In this document: positions 29,101 through 38,995 of the stretch, in pieces
How the letters are laid out: the number at the start of each line of letters is the position of its first letter
Numbering within the stretch: the stretch's first letter is position 1
Assembly: GCA_902515405.1 (NCBI GenBank)
Contig: CABXUS010000006.1
Coordinates: 1-60,886 of the forward strand
DNA from: an uncultured Bacteroidota bacterium
GTDB lineage: Bacteria; Bacteroidota; Bacteroidia; Flavobacteriales; Flavobacteriaceae
DNA: 60,886 nucleotides
Direction: 5' to 3'
Translations under genes and position numbers: made by a program
The notes under the pieces: generated by a model
Seen by the model: the letters and a program-made list of their open reading frames with translations, nothing else
Told to the model about the DNA's origin: nothing
Database searches by the model: none

Positions 29101-30633
29101 ATTGTATAAAAGTTGAGGGCGTTTAGATAAAATTGCAAGTGGAGTATCTGAGCCCATAGATCCAATAGACTCTTTACCTTTTTTACACATTGGAATAATT
29201 ATGGTATTGAAATCCTCTTTTGTGTATCCAAAAATTTTAAGTCGAGTTTCAAAATTTATTTTTTCTTCAGGTGTTCTATTTCCAGTGTATGGAATTTTAC
29301 TTAATGGGAGAACATTCTCTTTTACCCACTTTCTATATGGATGTTTACTCACTATCTCTTTTTTAATTTCTTCATCTTCAATAATTCTACCAGCATTCAT
29401 ATCAACTAAAAACATTTTTCCTGGTTCAAGTCTACCATGTTTTTCAATATTTTCAGGTTTAATTTCAATTACTCCTGTTTCAGATGACATTACAACATAT
29501 CCATCTTTAGTTACTGTGTATCTAGATGGTCTTAAACCGTTACGATCTAAAAGAGCACCAATGTATTTGCCATCTGTAAATGGTATTGATGCAGGACCAT
29601 CCCAAGGCTCCATTAAACAACTATTAAACTCATAGAAGGCTTTCTTAGAATCATTCATTGATTTATGTTTCTCCCAAGCCTCTGGCACTAAAATCATCAT
29701 AATTTCAGGTAGAGATCTGCCAGTCATTAAAAGTAATTCAAGAACCATATCCATTGAAGCAGAATCAGATTTTCCAGGGATTATTATTGGAAAAATCTTA
29801 TCCAGAAACTCTTTACTGATTAATTTTGAATTAATTAATTCTTCCCTAGAAATCATTCTGCTTACGTTTCCACGTAAAGTATTTATTTCTCCATTATGAC
29901 ACATATACCTGAATGGTTGAGCAAGGTCCCATGTAGGAAATGTATTAGTAGAAAATCTTTGGTGAACTAATGCTAAGCTTGTAACTAATAATGGATTAGA
30001 TAAGTCGATATAAAATCTTTCAATATCTTCAGGAATTAATAATCCTTTATATATTATTGTTCGGGTGTGAAGACTTGAGAAATAAAAAAAGTCTGATTGT
30101 GTAAGAGGTGAAGTATAAATAGTATTTTCTGAAATTTTTCTTGCTAAATATAATTTCAAATTAAAATCTTCCTCTGGTTGGTCTGATGTTTCTTTACCAA
30201 TAAAAACTTGTTTAATAATTGGTTGGGATTTTGCAGCTATGGATCCAACAACTTTTGAGTTAACAGGAACATCTCTCCATCCAATAATTTTTAAATTTTG
30301 TTTATTGATTTCATCTTCAAAAATTTTAATACAAAAATTAGATTGATTTAATTTTTGAGGCAGAAAAAGCATTCCAACTGCATATTCTGTTGGGTCAGGG
30401 ATTTCAAAATCACATTCTTTTACAAAAAATTCATGAGGAATCTGAATTAAAATACCTGCTCCATCACCTGTTCTTCCATCAGAACTGACAGCTCCTCTAT
30501 GTTCTAAACACGTAAGGATATTTAATGCTCTATGAATAATTCCATTAGTTTTCTTTCCCTCAAGACTGCATATAAATCCAGCTCCGCAGTTTTCGTGTTC
30601 AAAAATGGGATTATATAGACCTTGTTTTTTCAT
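26131..30633 (-). CDS. gltB: Glutamate synthase large subunit
   Basis: Transfers the amide of glutamine to 2-oxoglutarate, giving two glutamates. From the ATG at 30633 the protein has 1500 residues. That start is preferred over the one 15 codons upstream (30678) because family members begin close to MKKQGLYNPIFEHENC and because it leaves Cys16 as the N-terminal nucleophile after removal of a 15-residue propeptide. Domains in order: Ntn-type amidotransferase, central domain, FMN-binding synthase domain with the cysteine cluster CIMMRACHLNTCPVG, and the C-terminal GXGXG beta-helix. Confidence 0.96.
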   Translation of the reverse strand: MKKQGLYNPIFEHENCGAGFICSLEGKKTNGIIHRALNILTCLEHRGAVSSDGRTGDGAGILIQIPHEFFVKECDFEIPDPTEYAVGMLFLPQKLNQSNFCIKIFEDEINKQNLKIIGWRDVPVNSKVVGSIAAKSQPIIKQVFIGKETSDQPEEDFNLKLYLARKISENTIYTSPLTQSDFFYFSSLHTRTIIYKGLLIPEDIERFYIDLSNPLLVTSLALVHQRFSTNTFPTWDLAQPFRYMCHNGEINTLRGNVSRMISREELINSKLISKEFLDKIFPIIIPGKSDSASMDMVLELLLMTGRSLPEIMMILVPEAWEKHKSMNDSKKAFYEFNSCLMEPWDGPASIPFTDGKYIGALLDRNGLRPSRYTVTKDGYVVMSSETGVIEIKPENIEKHGRLEPGKMFLVDMNAGRIIEDEEIKKEIVSKHPYRKWVKENVLPLSKIPYTGNRTPEEKINFETRLKIFGYTKEDFNTIIIPMCKKGKESIGSMGSDTPLAILSKRPQLLYNYFKQLFAQVTNPPLDGIREEIVTDISLSVGSDYNIFSLIPEHAKKLKIQNPIISNEDLDKIKYIDHDDFKSSSVKALYKLSKGHNGLEEALENLVNDVEKKVDKGSNIIIISDRNVNKKLAPIPILLACSFIHHSMIKRKKRSKFGIIIESAEPREPHHFSMLFGYGASAINPYLVNEIINYHHETGLINDISLDQAITNYNNATAKGILKVMNKIGISTLHSYRGAQIFEALGLRSKFVKKYFNNTPSRIEGVGLYVLEKEISTRLKKAFKSEDEFINIELGGEYKWRRNGEAHMLNPFTISKLQQSVRDESYETYKIYSDSINKQNEQFMTLRGMFKFSKFDPIPIEEVEPWTEIVKRFKTGAMSYGSLSKEAHENLAIAMNRIGGKSNSGEGGEDPNRFKADNNGDSRNSSIKQVASGRFGVSSHYLTNATEIQIKMAQGAKPGEGGQLPGPKVNPMIAKVRNSTPYVGLISPPPHHDIYSIEDLAQLIYDLKNANRKARINVKLVSEVGVGTIAAGVAKAKADVILISGFDGGTGASPLTSLKHAGLPWELGIAEAQQTLVLNNLRSRVVVECDGQLKTGRDVAVACLLGAEEFGFSTAPLVASGCIMMRACHLNTCPVGIATQDPELRRNFKGKPEHVINYMYFVAQELREIMANLGLRTIDEMIGKSEKLDTKDALNYYKIKGIDLSKILYKPNTDKNSVLRNTEKQDHNLKNVLDFEILKESQFSIDKKVKMSLDFNIKNTDRTVGAIISNEISKKYGSKALPKDTLTLNFNGSAGQSFGAFSVKGLKMIVDGNTNDYFGKGLSGATIIVRKPKKATFESHKNIITGNVALYGATSGEAYIGGIAGERFCVRNSGASAVVEGIGDHGCEYMTGGIALILGCIGRNFAAGMSGGIAYIFKDSELYDSRNFNMESIEIEKTEKQDLDIIKDLIEKHYANTFSNIAKQIITNWELSKKMFVKIMPTEYKLALEKLAKENINQIIN

Positions 30634-30796
30634 TTTAATAGTTCGTGTAACTTGCCAAATTAATGAAACATTATTCAATTATCATGCCTACCATAAATTA
30701 TTTACCCATTTATATCAAGTTTTCATCATTTAATACTATTTTTTGATTTTTTTATATAAATTGGCTGTAAAATTGAGAATTTAAAAAACTAAAAAA

Positions 30797-32140
30797 GTGA
30801 GTTTAGAAGTAGCTATAATTATAGTTTTTGTTTTAGGTTATTTAGGAATTGCCTTTGAACATAGTTTAAAAATTGATAAGCTGATACCAGCATTAATAAT
30901 GATGGCTGTCATGTGGGGAATTATCTCATATTTTGATATGACAGTCTTTGAAATTGACACCAAGAACAAAGAGTTAATTCCGTACAAACTTAAATCAGTT
31001 ATGAACTACTTTTTAGGTCATACAGCTGAGATTTTAATTTTCTTAATTGGAGCTATGACGATAGTTGAGACCGTAGACTTTTTCAATGGTTTTTCTACAA
31101 TAAAAAGATTAATTAAAACTAAAAGTAAAGTTAGAATTCTTTGGATCATATGTTTTTTAGCATTCATTCTTTCAGCAATTATTGATAATCTAACTGCAAC
31201 CATTGTTTTAATTACTATACTTCAAAAACTTGTTCAAGACAGAACACTTAAGCTTTGGTATGCAGGTATGATTATAGTAGCAGCCAATGCAGGCGGTGCA
31301 TGGTCTCCTATTGGCGATATAACCACTACCATGCTTTGGATTGGAGAAAAGGTTTCCATTGTAGCCTTAATAAAATACTTAATAATCCCTTCATTGGTTT
31401 GTATGATTATACCCACATATGTGGCTTCTAAGTATAAAATTTTTCAAGGTGAGATAGTTCCACCAAAGAGCTCTGAAAAAGAAAATCCTTATGGTTCATT
31501 AATTTTAAAAATTGGACTTATATCAATAGTATTTGTTCCCATATTTAAAATTTTTACTGGGTTACCACCCTATGTTGGTATGATGTTGTCGTTAGCTGTT
31601 GTTGCTACAATTGCAGAATTCTTTAATTACAAATTAATTTCTGCTGAAGCCAATTCAAATATTGTTCATCATAGTCCTGTCCACCATGCGCTAACTAAAA
31701 TCGAGATGCCCAGTATTTTATTTTTCTTAGGAATCTTAATGGCAGTTGGAGCGCTTGAAGCTTTAGGAATTGTTTTTGGTGTTGGACAGTGGATGGTTTC
31801 AACTTTTGAAAATGTTGACTGGATCATTTTTGGAGGATTAGATATTGTTGTATTTATCCTTGGTTTCTTATCAGCTGCTATTGATAATGTTCCATTAGTT
31901 GCTGCATCTATGGGAATGTTTGGTGAATCTATAGATGATCCCCTATGGCATGGAATTGCTTATGCTGCAGGTACAGGTGGTAGTATGATAATTATTGGTT
32001 CAGCTGCTGGAGTTGTTGCAATGGGTATGGAAAAAATTGATTTCTTGTGGTATCTTAAGAAAATCGCCTTCTTAGCTTTTATTGGTTATATAGCAGGTTT
32101 TTTAACCTTCATTTTACTTCGTGACTTTGTCCTTATTTAA
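30797..32140 (+). CDS. nhaD: Na+/H+ antiporter NhaD
   Basis: An inner-membrane sodium/proton antiporter of the NhaD family, useful for sodium homeostasis in a marine cell. The 447 residues form about 11-12 hydrophobic segments. Two inverted-repeat signatures are clear: IDNLTATIVLITIL with AANAGGAWSPIGDITTTMLW, and AIDNVPLVAASMGMF with AAGTGGSMIIIGSAAG. The start is GTG at 30797, the first codon that leaves a full first membrane segment. The stop overlaps the folC ATG by one base (TAATG), so the two are coupled. Confidence 0.93.
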   Translation: MSLEVAIIIVFVLGYLGIAFEHSLKIDKLIPALIMMAVMWGIISYFDMTVFEIDTKNKELIPYKLKSVMNYFLGHTAEILIFLIGAMTIVETVDFFNGFSTIKRLIKTKSKVRILWIICFLAFILSAIIDNLTATIVLITILQKLVQDRTLKLWYAGMIIVAANAGGAWSPIGDITTTMLWIGEKVSIVALIKYLIIPSLVCMIIPTYVASKYKIFQGEIVPPKSSEKENPYGSLILKIGLISIVFVPIFKIFTGLPPYVGMMLSLAVVATIAEFFNYKLISAEANSNIVHHSPVHHALTKIEMPSILFFLGILMAVGALEALGIVFGVGQWMVSTFENVDWIIFGGLDIVVFILGFLSAAIDNVPLVAASMGMFGESIDDPLWHGIAYAAGTGGSMIIIGSAAGVVAMGMEKIDFLWYLKKIAFLAFIGYIAGFLTFILLRDFVLI

Positions 32141-33354
32141 TGAATTATAGTGAGACGATTGATTGGCTAGAAAATATACCAACTTCGTTTGATTCAAATT
32201 ATAATAACTACGAATTAAAATTAAATTCAATTAAATCTTTTCTGGATTTTTTAGGAAATCCTCAAGACAACTTAAAGACTATTCATGTTGGAGGCACTAA
32301 TGGTAAAGGATCTACATGTCATATAATTTCTTCTATTTTACAAGAACATGGATTTTCAACTGGAATTTTTTCATCACCTCACTTATACGATTTTAAAGAA
32401 AGAATAAAAATAAATTCAAATTATATAGATGAAAATTTTATTGTTGATTTTATAAATGATAATTATGAATATATATTAAAAAGTGACTTGTCTTTTTTTG
32501 AAATTAGTTTTGCAATTTCTCTTTGTTATTTTCGATTAAAAAAACCAGAATATTCAATTATCGAAGTAGGACTTGGAGGAAGACTTGATGCAACGAATAT
32601 TATAAAACCTTTAATTTCTATTATTACTAACATAGGGTATGATCATAAAAAATTTTTGGGAGATAATTTAGTTGATATTGCCAAAGAAAAAGCAGGAATT
32701 ATCAAGACACAAACCCCGATTATAGTTGGTGAATCTAATAACATAATAAATAAAGTTTTTGAAGGTATAGCATCAAAATTAAACTCTAAATTGTATTATG
32801 CTAATCAAAGAAAACAGAAATACAAGAGTGATTTAAAAGGATTATATCAAAGTAAAAATATCAATACAGCTATTGAAGCTATTCAAAAAATAAATTCATT
32901 AGAAATTAACGAAGAAAAGCTATTAAAAGGAATAAAAAATGTGAGTATTAATACCAAATTAATTGGAAGATGGCAAATTATTAAAAAAAATCCTAATATA
33001 ATTTTTGATGTTGCTCACAATTTAAATTCCTTAAAATTAATTTTTGAACAATTAAAAAATATTGATGGTGAAATAAGAGTTGTTTTTGGAACTTTGAATA
33101 AAAGGCATCAGCTTAAATGTCTTGAAATATTTCCTAAATCATATAAATATTATTTATGTTCCCCAAATGTAAAAAGGGCATTGAGCATAAATATTCTAAG
33201 AAATCATTCAAATAAATTAGGTTTAAAAAATCAAAGTTTTGATACTGTAAAACAAGCATTTGATAAGGCCTTAAAAGATTCTAGTCAAAATGATACTATT
33301 ATTGTAACAGGCTCCTTTTTTGTTATTTCAGATCTCAAGAATAATTTCTTTTAA
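32140..33354 (+). CDS. folC: Folylpolyglutamate/dihydrofolate synthase
   Basis: Adds glutamate to dihydropteroate and to folates. The 404 residues show the Mur-ligase-like P-loop GGTNGKGSTCH (about residues 51-61), FSSPHLYDFKERI, EVGLGGRLDATNI and the C-terminal FDVAHN motif. It is translationally coupled to nhaD. Its last 27 bp are antisense to the end of thrC, the longest convergent overlap in the window. Confidence 0.95.
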   Translation: MNYSETIDWLENIPTSFDSNYNNYELKLNSIKSFLDFLGNPQDNLKTIHVGGTNGKGSTCHIISSILQEHGFSTGIFSSPHLYDFKERIKINSNYIDENFIVDFINDNYEYILKSDLSFFEISFAISLCYFRLKKPEYSIIEVGLGGRLDATNIIKPLISIITNIGYDHKKFLGDNLVDIAKEKAGIIKTQTPIIVGESNNIINKVFEGIASKLNSKLYYANQRKQKYKSDLKGLYQSKNINTAIEAIQKINSLEINEEKLLKGIKNVSINTKLIGRWQIIKKNPNIIFDVAHNLNSLKLIFEQLKNIDGEIRVVFGTLNKRHQLKCLEIFPKSYKYYLCSPNVKRALSINILRNHSNKLGLKNQSFDTVKQAFDKALKDSSQNDTIIVTGSFFVISDLKNNFF

Positions 33355-34617
33355 TATTTTAAAATTATTGATTATACTAATTGTATTTATTTTTCTTTTA
33401 TTGGTTTTTATAGATGTACCAAATGGACTATTAATAATAGACTTGATAGTTTTCTCAAATTTTATAGGATGTGCAGTTTCAAGAAAAACTCCAGTATATT
33501 TTTTTTTCTCTAAATCAAAAAACTTTTTTAATCCTAACAAACCAACTGAGCCGTGTGGGTCTAATAAATAATTAAATGAATTATAATTTAGCAGAATTTC
33601 ATCTCTTGTTTGCTTATCCTTAAATGAATATGAAACAAACTTATTTTTTAAATCTTTAAAATTATTATTAAATAATTTCATAATTCTAGGAAAATTACTA
33701 GGATCATTTACGTCCATTGCATTTGAAATCGTCCTTTTCGTTTTATAAGGCTTGTAAACTTGATTAACCAAAAACCTAGGTATTGTATCATTAATATTAG
33801 TTGATGCTATATACTTTTCTACAGGTAATCCCATTTTATTTGCTACAATTCCCGCACAAATATTACCAAAATTTCCACTAGGAACAGAAATTGCTAATTT
33901 TTCATTTATGTTATTATTTAATAATTCTCTAAACATTATAAAATAGTAAATAATTTGAGGAAGCCATCTTCCTATATTGATTGAATTAGCAGAATTTATA
34001 TTCAATTCTTTAAGAACATCATGATCAATGAGTAATCTTTTGACTAAACTTTGACAATCATCAAAACTTCCATCAATTTCAATAGGGTATATGTTTTCTC
34101 CCAAACTTGTGATTTGTTCTTCTTGAAATTTTGTGATTTTATTTTTCGGATATAATATCACAACATTAAATTTATGCATACGAAAAAAACTTTTGGCTAC
34201 AGCTGCGCCGGTATCTCCGGATGTAGCAACAATAATTGTAGATTTTTTCTTATTATTTGAATTAAAAAGATTTAAGGAATTTGCAAGAAAACTTGCACCT
34301 ACATCCTTAAAAGCTAAAGTTGGTCCATGAAAAAGTTCAAAAGAATAAAAATTACCTAATGGAACTAAATTAAATTCAAATGAAATGGATTTTTCTAATA
34401 TTTTTATTAAGTCTGAATTTTTAATTTCATCTCCAATGAAATCTTTCATAACCAAAAATCCTATTTCAATATTACTTAAACTTTTTACACTTTCTAAAGC
34501 ATTTTTATCAAGTTTAGTAATTTTTTTAGGAAAAAATAATGAACCATCTTTTGCAATACCTTTACTTACTGCATTACGAAAGTTTGATTTTAAATTATTT
34601 TTTAAGCTATAATACAT
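33328..34617 (-). CDS. thrC: Threonine synthase
   Basis: PLP enzyme that converts phosphohomoserine to threonine. The 429 residues include the PLP-lysine motif GPTLAFKDVGASF (Lys104), IIVATSGDTGAA and the SVPSGNFGNICAG phosphate loop. It is the last gene of the metY-metX-thrA-thrB-thrC operon, starting 1 bp after the thrB stop. Its 3' end overlaps folC by 27 bp. Confidence 0.96.
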   Translation of the reverse strand: MYYSLKNNLKSNFRNAVSKGIAKDGSLFFPKKITKLDKNALESVKSLSNIEIGFLVMKDFIGDEIKNSDLIKILEKSISFEFNLVPLGNFYSFELFHGPTLAFKDVGASFLANSLNLFNSNNKKKSTIIVATSGDTGAAVAKSFFRMHKFNVVILYPKNKITKFQEEQITSLGENIYPIEIDGSFDDCQSLVKRLLIDHDVLKELNINSANSINIGRWLPQIIYYFIMFRELLNNNINEKLAISVPSGNFGNICAGIVANKMGLPVEKYIASTNINDTIPRFLVNQVYKPYKTKRTISNAMDVNDPSNFPRIMKLFNNNFKDLKNKFVSYSFKDKQTRDEILLNYNSFNYLLDPHGSVGLLGLKKFFDLEKKKYTGVFLETAHPIKFEKTIKSIINSPFGTSIKTNKRKINTISIINNFKILKEIILEI

Positions 34618-34618
34618 T

Positions 34619-35545
34619 CTAAATTATTACTTTGACACCTTCATTATTGATTTTTGAAATATAATACTTTACTAGTATTCTTTTTCTTTCGTAATGTTTT
34701 TGTATTTCTTTTTCAATACAAATTGCATCCTCAAAGTTCTTAGTTAATGAAAACATCGATGGTCCTGAACCAGATATACCAAATCCAATAGAATTATTTG
34801 AATATGCAATTCTTTTTAATTTATCGAATTCAGGAATTAAAACAGATCTGTATGGTTCAATTAATAAATCATTACAAGACCTTTTAATTAAATCATAATC
34901 ATCATGAAAAAGACCAGTTATTAAGCCAGCTAGGTTTGCTGATTGTTGAATGGCTTCTGAAAAATCAACTTTGCGCTTAATTAATTTTCTAGAATCTTTG
35001 GTTTTAATTTCAATTTGTGGATGTATAATTGAAATAAATAAACTATTAGATGTATTGATTCTAATTATATCAAGTGTTTTATTATCCCTAACAATTGTTA
35101 TACCACCATAAATAAGGGGAGAGATATTATCAGCGTGCGCGGTATCACTACAAATTTTTTCTCCTTCTAATGCAAACTGAATCAGTTGTTTTTTAGTCAA
35201 TGGATTTCCCAATAGTTTATTTACCCCAAAAACACTCCCAGCTGAGCTTGCAGCACTACTCCCAATTCCGCTACCAGGTTTTATTTTTTTATCAATTTGA
35301 ATTCTAAATCCACATTCATTAAAATTTAAAAATTCAAGCATTTTAATTACTGAAATACCTGCAGCATTTTTTTGAGGATTTTCAGTTAAATCATATTCTG
35401 AATTGATTTTTATGATAATTTTTTTTTCTTCAATTTTAGTTATAATCATTTCATCTCCAATACTCTCTAAACAAAGACCTAGTATATCAAACCCACATGA
35501 TAAATTTGCCACACTTGCTGGACAGAAAATTTTTATTGAATTCAT
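34619..35545 (-). CDS. thrB: Homoserine kinase
   Basis: A GHMP-family kinase that phosphorylates homoserine for threonine synthesis. The 308 residues start with FCPASVANLSCGFD, and the ATP-binding motif PGSGIGSSAASSAG lies at about 91-104. The C-terminal GHMP glycine loop GFGISGSGPSMF is present. Only 6 bp separate it from thrA and 1 bp from thrC. Confidence 0.97.
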   Translation of the reverse strand: MNSIKIFCPASVANLSCGFDILGLCLESIGDEMIITKIEEKKIIIKINSEYDLTENPQKNAAGISVIKMLEFLNFNECGFRIQIDKKIKPGSGIGSSAASSAGSVFGVNKLLGNPLTKKQLIQFALEGEKICSDTAHADNISPLIYGGITIVRDNKTLDIIRINTSNSLFISIIHPQIEIKTKDSRKLIKRKVDFSEAIQQSANLAGLITGLFHDDYDLIKRSCNDLLIEPYRSVLIPEFDKLKRIAYSNNSIGFGISGSGPSMFSLTKNFEDAICIEKEIQKHYERKRILVKYYISKINNEGVKVII

Positions 35546-35551
35546 TTTATT

Positions 35552-38008
35552 TTAATGATGATATCTATAATTTGATATTCTAATTATATCACCGAAAATA
35601 CCAGATGCTGTTACTTCAGCGCCTGCTCCTGCTCCTTTTACTATCAATGGTTGATTAAAATACCGGTCAGTATAAAATAGTACAATATTATCACTTCCCT
35701 CTAAATTGTAAAAACTATGATTTTTATCAACCTCTTTTAAAGATACTTTTGCTTTACCATTTTTATATTCAGCAATATATTTTAATCTTTTTTCTTTTGA
35801 TTTTGCACTTTCTAAAATCTTATTAAAAAAACTATTATTTTTTTCAATTGAATTAAATAGTTCCAAATTATTTTTTGTTTTAAAACATTCTTTAGGGAGA
35901 AATTGTTTATTTTTTATATCATCTAATTCAAATTTTAACCCACTCTCTCTACATAAAATTAAAATTTTTCTTGCAACATCAATTCCACTTAAATCAATTT
36001 TTGGATCGGGCTCTGTATATCCTAAGTTAGATGCTTGCTTTACTACATCACAAAATGTATTTTTTCTTTTAAAAGTATTAAAAATAAAATTTAAACTTCC
36101 GGACAAGACAGCTTGGATTGATAAAATCTTATCACCAGAAGCTCTAAGATTTTTTAGTGTATCTATTATGGGTAAACCTGCACCAACATTTGTCTCAAAT
36201 AAAAAGGGAGCATCATATTTTTTTGATAAATTTTTAAGATTTAAATATTCCTTTAATGAACCAGAACATGCAATTTTATTACAAGTAACAACTCCAATAC
36301 TTTCAAGCAAGTATTTATCATATTCTTTAGAAATCGATATAGATGCAGTATTATCAACAAAAATACTATTCCTGAAATTTAATTTTAAAACTTTTTTATA
36401 AAATTTTTCACTATTGGCATTTTCTCCTTTTTTTAATGCACTTTTCCATTTGCTTAAGTCTATACCATTAGAATTAAAAACCATTTTTCTTGAATTTGAA
36501 AGAGCTCTAACTCTAATTCTAAGACTTAAATTATTTTCTAAATAAGATTTTTGTTTTCTGATTTGCTCAATTAATGAACTACCAACATTTCCAACTCCAA
36601 CTATAAATAAATTTAACTCTTTTATGTTTTTTTCAAAAAACCTTTCATGAAGTGTATTTACAGCTTTTTTAATATCTTTCTTTTCAATAGCAGCAGTAAT
36701 ATTTCTTTCTGAGGAGCCTTGTAGTATTGCTTTAACATTTATATTATTACTACCTAACACACTAAACATTTTACCACTAATACCTTGGTGTTTTTTCATT
36801 TTATCTCCAACAAGAGTTATTAGACATTGGTTTTTTTCAACATTAATTTCTTTTAAAATATTATTTCTAATTTCATTTTCAAATTCTTCATTTATTAACT
36901 TCTCAGCTTTTGAATAATCATACATATTAATTCCTAAACAAATTGAGTGCTCTGATGAAGCTTGAGTAGCCATCACAATATTTATTCGATTATGATATAA
37001 TATTTCATATAATCTTTTCAAGTATCCTGGTTCACCAATCATTCCACTTCCTTCAATATTTAACAATGCAATATCTTCAATATGACTAATACCTTTTACT
37101 ATAGAATTAGATAAATTGTTTACTAATCCAATCTTCGTTCCCTTGTATTTAGAATTAAAAGTATTTTTTATAAAAATTGGAATTTTTTTATCCATTGCGG
37201 GTTGAATAGTTGGAGGATAAATAACTTTTGCTCCAAAATGAGATAATTCCATTGCTTCTTCATAGCTTAAATTATCAATTGGAACAGCTTGTTTAACAAT
37301 TTTTGGATTTGCTGTATATAACCCATTCACATCGGTCCATAGAGTTATTTTTTTTGAATTTGTGATATTTGCAATAATACTAGCGGTGAAATCTGAGCCA
37401 CCCCTTCCAAGATTTGTTATTTTATTGTTCTGATCAGATGCAATAAAGCCTGGCATAATTAGTCTTAAAAAGTTATTTTCATTACTAAATTTTTCCCAGT
37501 TTTTATAAGTTTTTTTATAGTTTATTAAAACTTTAATAAAGCTATTTTTTTCAACACTAATAATTTTTGAGGAATCTAAGTAGTTAATATTTAATTTATA
37601 ATTTTTTGATATTTCATAGATAATGTATGATGATAATTTTTCACCAAATGCTAAAATTTTATCACTTATATTTTGATTAAATTCACCTAAATTATAGATA
37701 CCATCCAAAATATTTTCAAGGTCAATAAATAGTTTTTGAACCTCAGTTAATATTTTTACTTGAAAATTAATGTCAGATAAATTTCTAATAATAGTAAAAT
37801 GATTAGATTTTATTTTTTTAAATACTTCTTTGTATTTAAGATTTTTAATTGATGCAAGTTTACCCGATTGTGAAATTAAATCGGTAGTTTTTCCAATAGC
37901 TGAAACTACAATTATTGTTTTATCATCAAAAGTCTCAATTAGTTTTAAAACTTTTTTTATGTTCTTTGAATTTGATATGGATGAACCTCCAAACTTTATA
38001 ACATTCAT
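35552..38008 (-). CDS. thrA: Bifunctional aspartokinase / homoserine dehydrogenase
   Basis: Catalyses the first and third steps from aspartate to homoserine. The 818 residues contain an aspartokinase domain (VIKFGGSSISN at residues 3-13; GRGGSDFTASI), a central ACT regulatory region (about 310-460) and a homoserine dehydrogenase domain from about residue 465 (FIVGVGNVGSSLIEQ), with FETNVGAGLPI and the active-site DLSGIDVARK. It starts 8 bp after the metX stop. Homoserine made here feeds both MetX and ThrB. ACT-based feedback by threonine is likely from the family. Confidence 0.97.
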   Translation of the reverse strand: MNVIKFGGSSISNSKNIKKVLKLIETFDDKTIIVVSAIGKTTDLISQSGKLASIKNLKYKEVFKKIKSNHFTIIRNLSDINFQVKILTEVQKLFIDLENILDGIYNLGEFNQNISDKILAFGEKLSSYIIYEISKNYKLNINYLDSSKIISVEKNSFIKVLINYKKTYKNWEKFSNENNFLRLIMPGFIASDQNNKITNLGRGGSDFTASIIANITNSKKITLWTDVNGLYTANPKIVKQAVPIDNLSYEEAMELSHFGAKVIYPPTIQPAMDKKIPIFIKNTFNSKYKGTKIGLVNNLSNSIVKGISHIEDIALLNIEGSGMIGEPGYLKRLYEILYHNRINIVMATQASSEHSICLGINMYDYSKAEKLINEEFENEIRNNILKEINVEKNQCLITLVGDKMKKHQGISGKMFSVLGSNNINVKAILQGSSERNITAAIEKKDIKKAVNTLHERFFEKNIKELNLFIVGVGNVGSSLIEQIRKQKSYLENNLSLRIRVRALSNSRKMVFNSNGIDLSKWKSALKKGENANSEKFYKKVLKLNFRNSIFVDNTASISISKEYDKYLLESIGVVTCNKIACSGSLKEYLNLKNLSKKYDAPFLFETNVGAGLPIIDTLKNLRASGDKILSIQAVLSGSLNFIFNTFKRKNTFCDVVKQASNLGYTEPDPKIDLSGIDVARKILILCRESGLKFELDDIKNKQFLPKECFKTKNNLELFNSIEKNNSFFNKILESAKSKEKRLKYIAEYKNGKAKVSLKEVDKNHSFYNLEGSDNIVLFYTDRYFNQPLIVKGAGAGAEVTASGIFGDIIRISNYRYHH

Positions 38009-38016
38009 AATGATAA

Positions 38017-38976
38017 TTATTTAAATATTTTTGAAATTGCTTTTTCTATTTTATTGAACTCTATAAGAAAAGCATCATGTCCATGATCTGATTTTATTTC
38101 ATAATAATAAATATCTTTTTTAATTTTTGAAAAGTAATCATAGCTTTTTTTTATATCAAAGTTTGGAAATAGTAAATCAGAGTCAATTCCTACAAGATGA
38201 ATTACACTAGTAATTTTTTTTATTAAACTTTGAAAATCTTTTCGATTTTTGTGTGTTACTCCAATAGTTGATAAAAGATTATTCATATGAAAGTATGAAT
38301 TTAGAGAAAAATTCTTTTTTAGTTTATTACCATGAAATTCGAGCCAATTAATGACTTCCATTTTATTATTTTTGGGATTGATATTAAAATTAAATCTTTT
38401 ATTTAATGATTTGGGGTTTCTGTATGTTAGCATGGCATGAACCCTGGCATCATTAATAGGATTTTTTGAATTAATAAGAATTAAATTTTGAAGGTAGGTA
38501 TTTGATATTAACCAATCAGACGATTTATAATCAGCTGCTAAAGGCACTAAATTCTTAAAATAATTTGGCTCTAATATTCCCATTTCCCAAACTAAACCGC
38601 CACCAATTGACCCACCAATTAAAGAATGAACTTTTTTAATTTTAAGTTTTTTTAACGTTTTGATAAATATTCTTGCAACATCATTTAAAACCCAATTTTG
38701 ATTAAAATCAAAGTCTTCCATACCATTTCCAGGTATATTAATACATATTACGCAAAATTTATTAGTGCATATCATTTTACTAGGACCAATTAAATTTTTC
38801 CACCAACCTTTGTCATTACCAGCTACGTTTGAGTTTCCTGTAAGTGAGTGATTAACAATAACTGTAGGACCTTCATTGATATCTAATCCAAATATTTGAA
38901 ATGATATATTAACTGAAATAATTTCACCCGATAAAAGCTCAAAATTTTTATGAAGAATATTTTTTAATTTGTTCAT
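38017..38976 (-). CDS. metX: Homoserine O-acetyltransferase
   Basis: An alpha/beta hydrolase-fold enzyme that acetylates homoserine for methionine synthesis. In 319 residues the nucleophile Ser123 lies in LIGGSIGGGLVW, the acid in VGIDSDLLFP, and the base His in SDHGHDAFL. NHSLTGNSNVAG is the oxyanion-side motif of the family. The protein is shorter than the about 370 residues of many MetX but in line with Flavobacteriia. It lies 19 bp downstream of metY. Confidence 0.93.
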   Translation of the reverse strand: MNKLKNILHKNFELLSGEIISVNISFQIFGLDINEGPTVIVNHSLTGNSNVAGNDKGWWKNLIGPSKMICTNKFCVICINIPGNGMEDFDFNQNWVLNDVARIFIKTLKKLKIKKVHSLIGGSIGGGLVWEMGILEPNYFKNLVPLAADYKSSDWLISNTYLQNLILINSKNPINDARVHAMLTYRNPKSLNKRFNFNINPKNNKMEVINWLEFHGNKLKKNFSLNSYFHMNNLLSTIGVTHKNRKDFQSLIKKITSVIHLVGIDSDLLFPNFDIKKSYDYFSKIKKDIYYYEIKSDHGHDAFLIEFNKIEKAISKIFK

Positions 38977-38995
38977 TAAAATGTAATATTCTAAT

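Noticed and set aside
30634-30678. Upstream ATG of gltB at 30678
   Set aside because: It adds 15 residues not seen in the family; the ATG at 30633 gives the usual N-terminus and a 15-residue propeptide before the catalytic Cys.
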